Shown: positions 58,307 to 64,000 of the stretch, piece by piece
How positions within the stretch are numbered: position 1 is the first letter of the stretch
Layout: the number at the start of each line of letters is the position of its first letter
NCBI GenBank assembly: GCA_047501485.1
Contig: JAZDRN010000007.1
Span: forward strand, 1-64,000
Direction of reading: 5' to 3'
DNA from: Ancrocorticia sp047501485
Lineage (GTDB): Bacteria > Actinomycetota > Actinomycetes > Actinomycetales > Actinomycetaceae
Length of the DNA: 64,000 bases
Position numbers and translations under genes: made by a program
The notes under the pieces: model-generated
What the model saw: the letters and a program-made list of their open reading frames with translations, nothing else
What the model was told of the DNA's origin: nothing
Database searches by the model: none

Positions 58307-59428
58307 ATGGAGAACAGCGTGCTGGACATCACTTACGACATCGTCGGTTCATTCCTGCGTCCGCGGCAGATCAGGGACGCCCGTGCGAGGCACAACGCCG
58401 GAGAGATCTCGCTGGAGGAACTTCGCGAGGTCGAGGACGCCTCCATTGCGGATCTCGTCGCCAAGGAGGTCGAGCACGGCCTTCTCTTCGTGACCGACGG
58501 TGAGTTCCGGCGCCGTTGGTGGCACTTGGATTGGCTCAAGGAGTTCGACGGATTCACCACCGAGCACCTGGACATTGAGCGGGGTGGCGTGGTCAACCAC
58601 ATCGAGCTCGGCTACATCGACGGCAAGATCGGGTATGACCCGGCCCGGCCGCACCCGGAGATCGAGGCCTACGACTTCCTCAAGGCGGAGGCCGGCAAGT
58701 ACCCGGGTGTGACGGCCAAGAAGTGCATCTCCGGCCCGAACATGATCCTGGTGGACAACTACCTGCAACTGGGCAAGAGGGACGTGCCTTACTATGGCGA
58801 TGATATCGACCTGCTCATCGACGATATCGCTGCTGCATACCGGGCTGCCATCAAGGACCTGTATGGCCACGGCTGTCGCTTCCTTCAGATCGACGACACG
58901 TCGTGGACATACATGATCGACGAGAACTTCCTCAACAAGATCGCCGCTATGGGCTACGACAAGGACACGGTTCTCGAGTGGTTCCGGCGCGTCTCCACGC
59001 GGGCATTGGAGGGTAAGCCCGAGGACATGAAGATCGCGACCCATTTCTGCAAGGGGAACTTCAAGGGGAATCACCTCTTCGAGGGCTTCTACGATTCGGT
59101 TGCCCCGATCATCGCCCAGGTTCCCTACGACGGCTTCTATGTGGAGTACGACGACGAGCGCTCCGGCTCCTTCGAGCCGTGGGCGGTTCTCAAGGGGACG
59201 GACGCCACCTTCGTCGCCGGGCTCATCTCCACTAAGAAAGGTGAGATGGAGGATCGCGGCGATCTCGAACGGCGTCTGAATGAGGTTCGCGCTATCGTCG
59301 GCGACAATATTGCCCTGTCTCCGCAGTGCGGATTTGCCTCTGTGGAGGAGGGTAACTCTATCGACGAGAAAACCCAGTGGGCGAAGATCGATCTGCTGGT
59401 GGCCAATGCCGATCTGATCGGCGGCTGA
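58307..59428 (+). CDS. MetE-C-like (cobalamin-independent) methyltransferase, YxjG-type
   Basis: The 373-residue TIM-barrel protein corresponds to the C-terminal catalytic half of MetE. Features are DIVGSFLRPRQIRDAR at the start, VTDGEFRRRWWHLDW, CRFLQIDDTSW, and the zinc ligands THFCKGN (His and Cys, about 240-246) and ALSPQCGFAS (Cys near the end). Short proteins of this kind use corrinoid or other methyl donors, or small-molecule thiols, rather than folate. It is a single gene with a terminator downstream. The structured leader upstream suggests RNA-level control. Confidence 0.88.
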   Translation: MENSVLDITYDIVGSFLRPRQIRDARARHNAGEISLEELREVEDASIADLVAKEVEHGLLFVTDGEFRRRWWHLDWLKEFDGFTTEHLDIERGGVVNHIELGYIDGKIGYDPARPHPEIEAYDFLKAEAGKYPGVTAKKCISGPNMILVDNYLQLGKRDVPYYGDDIDLLIDDIAAAYRAAIKDLYGHGCRFLQIDDTSWTYMIDENFLNKIAAMGYDKDTVLEWFRRVSTRALEGKPEDMKIATHFCKGNFKGNHLFEGFYDSVAPIIAQVPYDGFYVEYDDERSGSFEPWAVLKGTDATFVAGLISTKKGEMEDRGDLERRLNEVRAIVGDNIALSPQCGFASVEEGNSIDEKTQWAKIDLLVANADLIGG

Positions 59429-59454
59429 CACCGGGGAGACGCTGCCTAGAGAAG

Positions 59455-59493
59455 GCCCCGGAAACGCTGAAATACCAGTATTTCCGGGGCTTT
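59455..59493 (+). terminator. Intrinsic terminator
   Basis: GCCCCGGAAA (59455-59464) pairs perfectly with TTTCCGGGGC (59481-59490) and is followed by TTTC. It ends the MetE-like gene and may also serve the convergent lipoprotein gene. Confidence 0.85.
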
Positions 59494-59556
59494 CGTGTCG
59501 CCTGCCTGAGCCTGCTATGTACGACGAGCTACTCGGTGCTCCCTGCGCTGCACTCG

Positions 59557-60237
59557 CTACTCGCAGATGTATTCGTCTTCGCTGCAGCCGGGAATCCGGG
59601 TGAAGATCGTCTTGTAGCTCTCCAGCAGCTCGTTGTGCTGTTCCTCCGTCAGGGGTACGTAAGGATCCTCCTGGGAATCGACCGTTCCGAGGTGCGTGGT
59701 GATGACGTCGCCTCCGACCACCACGGCGACCAGCGGCACGCTGATGCGGCGTTCGCTGGGATCTTCGAGAGACGAGTACTCCGGGGCCTGGTCGCCGAGT
59801 TCCTCGAGAAGATAGTAGTAGAACTCTGTCCCCTCCTTGTCCACCACGATCTCGTCGTTTTCGTCGAGCGCCTTCTCGTCTCGCATGTCATGGACGTTGA
59901 CATAGTAGATCTCGTCGAGGTTGACCGCTTCCGCGGCCTCGTCCATGACGGGGACGGCATTGCGGCACCATGGGCACTCGGGAAATCCGAAGAATATCGC
60001 ACCGTCACCGTCGGTCAGCAGTTGCCGAACCTGTTCCTCGGTGGCGGTTGTGAAACGGTGATCGTCGGGGATGTCCATGGCGAGGTAGGTCTGCCCATTG
60101 GAAGTCTCCTGGCCGTTGAGCTCTTCGTACTCGTTGACGAAAGCATCGTCGGAGCCTCCAGCGCAGGAGGCGAGCATGAGGCCGGTGGCCAGCGCAAGCG
60201 CTGTGTGTCGTGATGCTTTGCGAGAAAGGAGATTCAT
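59557..60237 (-). CDS. Thioredoxin-fold lipoprotein
   Basis: The 226-residue secreted protein begins with a lipoprotein signal (MNLLSRKASRHTALALATG, then LMLASCAGG, lipobox LASC with Cys at about 25). A thioredoxin-like domain has IFFGFPECPWCRNAVPVMDE (CPWC active site at about 92-95). It ends with a CxxxxxxC pair (GCSEDEYICE). The ATG at 60237 follows AAGGAG. It is probably anchored outside the membrane and acts in disulfide exchange; related predicted bacteriocin-transport-accessory-like proteins share CPWC. Confidence 0.85.
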   Translation of the reverse strand: MNLLSRKASRHTALALATGLMLASCAGGSDDAFVNEYEELNGQETSNGQTYLAMDIPDDHRFTTATEEQVRQLLTDGDGAIFFGFPECPWCRNAVPVMDEAAEAVNLDEIYYVNVHDMRDEKALDENDEIVVDKEGTEFYYYLLEELGDQAPEYSSLEDPSERRISVPLVAVVVGGDVITTHLGTVDSQEDPYVPLTEEQHNELLESYKTIFTRIPGCSEDEYICE

Positions 60238-60309
60238 AGTGGTCACAATCGACGAGGTGCGGTTTCGACAATCATTTCCCATTTATCTGATAGGTATGTG
60301 GGCCGTTAT

Positions 60310-60400
60310 ACCCACAGGGTCCGGCGGGTGCGATACCCACAGGGTCCGGCGGGTGCGATACCCGTGGGGTCCGGCGGGTGCGATGCCCACGGGGCGTGAT
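60310..60400. repeat. 25-bp tandem repeat between the lipoprotein and hen1
   Basis: The unit from ACCCACAGGGTCC to GGCGGGTGCGAT is repeated at 60310, 60335 and 60360 (the third with GT for CA), with a partial fourth at 60385. It lies in the divergent gap, about 60 bp before hen1. Its role is unknown. Confidence 0.88.
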
Positions 60401-60457
60401 AGGGCGGTTGACGGAAAGTCATAGGCGTCGGGTCATGTTTAGCGACACAATAGGACC

Positions 60458-61918
60458 ATGCTTCTTGCCGTGACTTCACATGCGCCACTCACCGCCCCTG
60501 ACGCGCCGCCGGCGACGGACCTCGGGTACCTCCTGCACAAGCATCCGGACCGAGTGCAAACCTTTAACCTTTCCTTCGGTGTGGCCACCGTCTACTTTCC
60601 CGAAGCCTCGCAGGAGCGCTGCACCTTCGCAATGCAGGTCGATGTGGATCCCATCGCGCTCGTGCGGGGACGTGGCCAGCTAAGAAGCATTGCGGGATAT
60701 GTCAACGATCGCCCTTACGCGGCAGGGTCCATGCTCTCGGTGGCGATAGGGCGGGTGCTCGGATCGGCGCTCAAGGGCCGCTGCGATTCCCGGCCGGAAC
60801 TTGCCGCGGCGCCGCTTGAACTCAGTATCGATATCCCGGCCGTGGCGGCTCGCCCGCTCGGCCCGGACGACGGTGGTGCCGATCTCATCGCACGTCTCTT
60901 CACCCCGCTGGGTTGGCACGTTGCCGCCGAACCCGAGCCCTTCGGACCGCCGGAGTGGGGCGATTCCCCATACCTGAACGTCACCTTGACGGGGAATCAG
61001 CGTCTAGCCGACGCCCTCAGCCACCTCTACGTTCTCCTGCCGGTGCTCGATGGCACGAAGCATTACTATTCCGGCACGGACGAGGTGGACAAGCTCATCC
61101 GCCGCGGTGAGGGATGGCTCGCTACCCACCCGGAGAAGAGCCTGATCACGCGCCGGTATCTGGCGCGCCGCGAATGGGTCGACGACGCCCTTGCCCGCCT
61201 TCAGGCCGTGGACGATTTCGCCGACGACGCCGTCGCCCACGAACGTGATGATGCGCATTCGCAGGACGAAGCCACCACCGATTCCGACACGAACCCCCGG
61301 CCCGTGCCGCTCAAGCTGCTGCGCCGCGATGCGGTCCTGGGCGTCCTTCGCGAGATCGGGGCTCACTCGGTGGCCGACGTGGGCTGCGGTGAAGGCTTCT
61401 ACCTGCGTGCGCTGCTCGACGACCCGATGTTCACGCGCGTCCTCGGTGTCGATGTCTCAACGCGCGAACTGGATCGCGCGGAACGCCGTCTGGGGCTCGA
61501 GCGCCGTTCGGATCACCAGCGCGAGCGGATCGCGCTACGGCAGTCGTCGGTCACCTACCGCGACGACGCCCTGTCCGGCTTCGACGCACTGCTGCTCGTG
61601 GAGGTTATCGAGCACGTGGACCCCAATCGCCATGATTCGTTGGAGGCGAATGTGTTCGCACATGCCCGCCCACGCCACGTCGTCGTCACCACGCCGAACG
61701 CCGAATACAACGCGCATTACGGGCTCGATCCCGGCGAACTCCGCCATTGCGACCATCGTTTCGAATGGACGCGCGCGGAGTTCGCGGCATGGGCGAAGGG
61801 TGTGGGGGAGCGGCACGGTTACGCGGTCGAGCATCGCGAGGTCGGCACTCCCACCGGTGAGGTTGGCGCCCCCACCCAGCTCGCGCTCTTCACTCGACTG
61901 CAGGAGGTATCGGCATGA
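60458..61918 (+). CDS. hen1: 3'-terminal RNA ribose 2'-O-methyltransferase Hen1
   Basis: The 486-residue protein has the bacterial Hen1 N-terminal domain (about 1-240: MLLAVTSHAPLTAPDAPPAT, DLGYLLHKHPDRVQTFNL, YVLLPVLDGTKHYY) and a C-terminal methyltransferase. The SAM site is VADVGCGEGFYLRALL (about 304-319). The metal-binding set is EVIEHVDPNRH with later His (HARPRHVVVTTPN). It methylates the 2'-OH at the 3' end of cleaved RNA before ligation, so that repaired RNA resists the same cut. Its stop overlaps the pnkp start (ATGA), the usual Hen1-Pnkp operon. Confidence 0.93.
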   Translation: MLLAVTSHAPLTAPDAPPATDLGYLLHKHPDRVQTFNLSFGVATVYFPEASQERCTFAMQVDVDPIALVRGRGQLRSIAGYVNDRPYAAGSMLSVAIGRVLGSALKGRCDSRPELAAAPLELSIDIPAVAARPLGPDDGGADLIARLFTPLGWHVAAEPEPFGPPEWGDSPYLNVTLTGNQRLADALSHLYVLLPVLDGTKHYYSGTDEVDKLIRRGEGWLATHPEKSLITRRYLARREWVDDALARLQAVDDFADDAVAHERDDAHSQDEATTDSDTNPRPVPLKLLRRDAVLGVLREIGAHSVADVGCGEGFYLRALLDDPMFTRVLGVDVSTRELDRAERRLGLERRSDHQRERIALRQSSVTYRDDALSGFDALLLVEVIEHVDPNRHDSLEANVFAHARPRHVVVTTPNAEYNAHYGLDPGELRHCDHRFEWTRAEFAAWAKGVGERHGYAVEHREVGTPTGEVGAPTQLALFTRLQEVSA

Positions 61919-64000
61919 CAAGCTTGCGTATCCCGGAACTGTGCCTGGTGGCGCTGATCGGCATCTCGGGCTCGGGCAAGACCACGTTCGCGCGCTCGAA
62001 ATTCGCGCCGTTCGAAGCTGTCAGCTCGGACTTCTGCCGCGGCCTCGTCTCAGGCGACGAGAACGATCAGAGTGCCACCGCCGACGCCTTCGACGTGCTG
62101 AATTACATCGCGGGCACGCGGTTGAAGCGCGGATTGCTCACCGTCGTCGACGCCACCAACACCTCCAAAGACGCCCGCAAGGCCCTCGTGAACCTGGCGC
62201 GTGAACACGACGTGCTGCCGGTGGCGATCGTGCTCGATGTGGATCTCGCCCTGGCAATCTCCCGCAACGACGAACGTCCGGACCGCGCGTTCGGTTCGGG
62301 GCCGATCCGCCGCCAGGAGACGCAGCTGCGCCGCTCACTCAAGGGATTGCGCCGCGAGGGTTTCCGCGCCGTTCACATGCTCAGGTCCGTGGAGGAGATC
62401 GAGGCCGTCACGATCGTTCGCGAACCGCTTCTCAATGATAAGCGCGAGCTGCACGGGCCCTTCGACGTCGTGGGAGACGTGCACGGCTGCCTTCCCGAGC
62501 TCTTGGAACTCCTCGGGAATCTCGGCTATGACATCGAGTTCGATGCGCAGGGTCGCCCGATCGATGCGAGTCACCCTGACGGACGGACGGTTGTCTTCGT
62601 AGGGGATCTCGTCGACCGCGGCCCGAGCAGTGTGGGCGTGCTGCGCCTCGCGATGGGGATGACAGCCGGTTCTCATGCGCTCGCGGTTCCTGGAAACCAC
62701 GAGGCGAAGCTGATCAGGGCGTTGGATGGGGCAGACGTCCAGGTCTCGCACGGCCTTCAGACCACTCTGGCGGAGCTGGAGGAGGAGAGCCCCGAGTTCC
62801 GCCAGCGGGTGCGGGACTGGTGCTATTCGCTGGTGTCCCATCTTGTGCTGGACGATGGCCGCCTCGTGGTGGCGCATGCCGGCCTGAAGGAGGAGTATCA
62901 CGGCCGGGCTTCCGGGCGCGTACGATCATTCGCGCTCTATGGCGACACCACCGGGGAGACCGATGAGTTCGGCCTGCCGGTTCGCTATCCCTGGGCCGAC
63001 GAGTATCGCGGAAAAGCGACAGTCGTCTACGGGCACACTCCCACGCCCGAGCTCACCTGGATCAACAACACGCTCTGCCTCGATACGGGTTGCGTCTTCG
63101 GCGGCAGGATCTCCGCCTTGCGCTATCCCGAACGCGAGACCGTGCAGGTGGATGCCCACGTCGAGTACTACGTTCCTGCGAAGCCCTTCTCCACCACCGT
63201 GAACCGGGGCGACGACGAACTGCGCCTCACCGACGTCGTCGGCGCGCGGCATGTGGAGACCGGACAACTGGGCCGGGTCAAGATCGACGCGGATTCGGCG
63301 GCGGGAGCCCTTGAGGTCATGAGCCGGTTCGCGCTCCATCCCCGGCTGCTGCCGTACCTGCCGCCCACCATGTCTCCGGTGGCCACCTCCAAGCGGCCGG
63401 GATACCTGGAGCACCCGGACGAGGCCTTCGCCCAGTACGGCGATTGGCGTATCGGCCAGGTGATCTGCGAAGAGAAGCATATGGGATCGCGCGCTGTGGT
63501 GATGCTGCACCCCGAACGCGGCGCCGTCTATACCCGGACGGGACGGGCGTTCTTCCCGCCAGAGCTCGAACGGACGTTCCTGGAGAGATTCACGAAGGCC
63601 GCGCGCACAGCGGGAATCTTCGATCAAGTCGGTTCCGATTGGCTTTTGTTCGACGCCGAACTGCTGCCCTGGTCTTTGAAAGCGGGACCGTTGATTCGCG
63701 ACCAGTTCGCTGCGCCTGGAGTCGCCGGGCGCTTGAGCACGGCTGCGGAGGTGGAGGCGTTGGAGCGCGCGGCAACGCGGGGCCTCGACGTCCATCCGCT
63801 GCTTGCGCGCTCGCACGAACGGGCCGAGGCGATAGGGGAGTACAACGCCGCGTGGAAGCGGTATATCTGGCCTGTCGATGGCCTCGCCGGTGTACAGATC
63901 GCACCGTTCCAGCTGTTGGCAGCCGAGGGTGCCGGCTTCGCCGAACGGGATCACCTGTGGCATCTCGATATCGCGGACCGGATGGTCGCCGCGGATCCGG
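61915..64000 (+). CDS. pnkp: Polynucleotide kinase-phosphatase Pnkp, truncated by the window end
   Basis: The 695 codons seen cover all three enzymes of bacterial Pnkp. The 5' kinase has P-loop LIGISGSGKTTFARS (about 14-28). The metallophosphatase has VVGDVHGCLPE (about 186), VFVGDLVDRGPSS and VPGNHEAK. The ligase/adenylyltransferase has its lysine in ICEEKHMGSRAVVM (about 520). It heals and seals RNA ends with Hen1. The start ATG at 61915 overlaps the hen1 stop. There is no stop before 64000, so the C-terminal part lies outside the window. Confidence 0.95.
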   Translation, partial: MTSLRIPELCLVALIGISGSGKTTFARSKFAPFEAVSSDFCRGLVSGDENDQSATADAFDVLNYIAGTRLKRGLLTVVDATNTSKDARKALVNLAREHDVLPVAIVLDVDLALAISRNDERPDRAFGSGPIRRQETQLRRSLKGLRREGFRAVHMLRSVEEIEAVTIVREPLLNDKRELHGPFDVVGDVHGCLPELLELLGNLGYDIEFDAQGRPIDASHPDGRTVVFVGDLVDRGPSSVGVLRLAMGMTAGSHALAVPGNHEAKLIRALDGADVQVSHGLQTTLAELEEESPEFRQRVRDWCYSLVSHLVLDDGRLVVAHAGLKEEYHGRASGRVRSFALYGDTTGETDEFGLPVRYPWADEYRGKATVVYGHTPTPELTWINNTLCLDTGCVFGGRISALRYPERETVQVDAHVEYYVPAKPFSTTVNRGDDELRLTDVVGARHVETGQLGRVKIDADSAAGALEVMSRFALHPRLLPYLPPTMSPVATSKRPGYLEHPDEAFAQYGDWRIGQVICEEKHMGSRAVVMLHPERGAVYTRTGRAFFPPELERTFLERFTKAARTAGIFDQVGSDWLLFDAELLPWSLKAGPLIRDQFAAPGVAGRLSTAAEVEALERAATRGLDVHPLLARSHERAEAIGEYNAAWKRYIWPVDGLAGVQIAPFQLLAAEGAGFAERDHLWHLDIADRMVAADP

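Noticed and set aside
58349..59431. Minus-strand frame of 360 codons opposite the MetE-like gene
   Set aside because: The plus strand carries the zinc-ligand motifs and a terminator; the minus frame shows no recognisable domain.

Overview
The window is bacterial chromosome with high GC, short intergenic gaps, CCA-encoding tRNA genes, a Hen1/Pnkp RNA-repair pair and actinobacterial-style regulators. Together with the type I-E-like CRISPR repeats this suggests an actinobacterium, possibly of the Actinomyces/Schaalia/Trueperella kind. That assignment is an inference, because no marker gene in the window fixes the species.

Region 1 (1-14000) is almost entirely CRISPR. Two giant arrays share one 28-bp repeat and 61-bp periodicity, with about 124 full repeats in the window for array 1 (which continues beyond the left edge) and 90 for array 2. 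Both are read on the minus strand and each has its own leader at its right end. The two 246-bp leaders differ by three bases. A tRNA-Lys(CTT) gene lies between the arrays, and a 3' fragment of the same tRNA follows the second leader, so array 2 is bracketed by a 25-bp tRNA direct repeat. No cas gene is in the window. Several spacers themselves look like CRISPR repeats of other I-E-type systems, and the leader-proximal parts of the two arrays hold overlapping spacers against what seems to be the same target gene.

Region 2 (14000-17160) is ordinary chromosome: an AspT/YidE-type transporter, an ATP-grasp ligase and tRNA-His(GTG).

Region 3 (17149-39972) is a 22.8-kb genomic island inserted in the 3' end of tRNA-His. 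A 14-bp copy of the tRNA end lies at its far side, directly followed by a hairpin that looks like the original tRNA terminator. The island holds a decayed IS481 transposase, an AraC regulator, a three-enzyme restriction-modification-like operon (HTH protein, two N6-adenine methyltransferase-like proteins, GIY-YIG-like/helicase fusion), a Gabija-like pair (gajA, gajB), a MobF relaxase pseudogene with two stops and four frameshifts, an unrecognised protein with a possible HEPN RX4H motif, an ApeA-like HEPN protein, nrdH and dprA homologues, and an ABC-three-component system. It is a defence island whose mobility genes are broken or missing.

Region 4 (40000-64000) is mainly metabolic. It holds a DeoR regulator; a LicR-like PRD regulator divergent from a cellobiose/beta-glucoside PTS operon (IIA, 6-phospho-beta-glucosidase, IIC, IIB); an NAD(P)-binding epimerase-like protein; a TetR-controlled ABC-2 exporter; and a GntR regulator next to an inositol-monophosphatase-like enzyme and an organophosphate:phosphate antiporter. 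These are followed by a MetE-C-like methyltransferase, a thioredoxin-fold lipoprotein, and the Hen1-Pnkp RNA repair operon that runs off the right edge. Short intergenic tandem repeats (15, 18 and 25 bp units) and a 92-bp dispersed repeat occur in this backbone.
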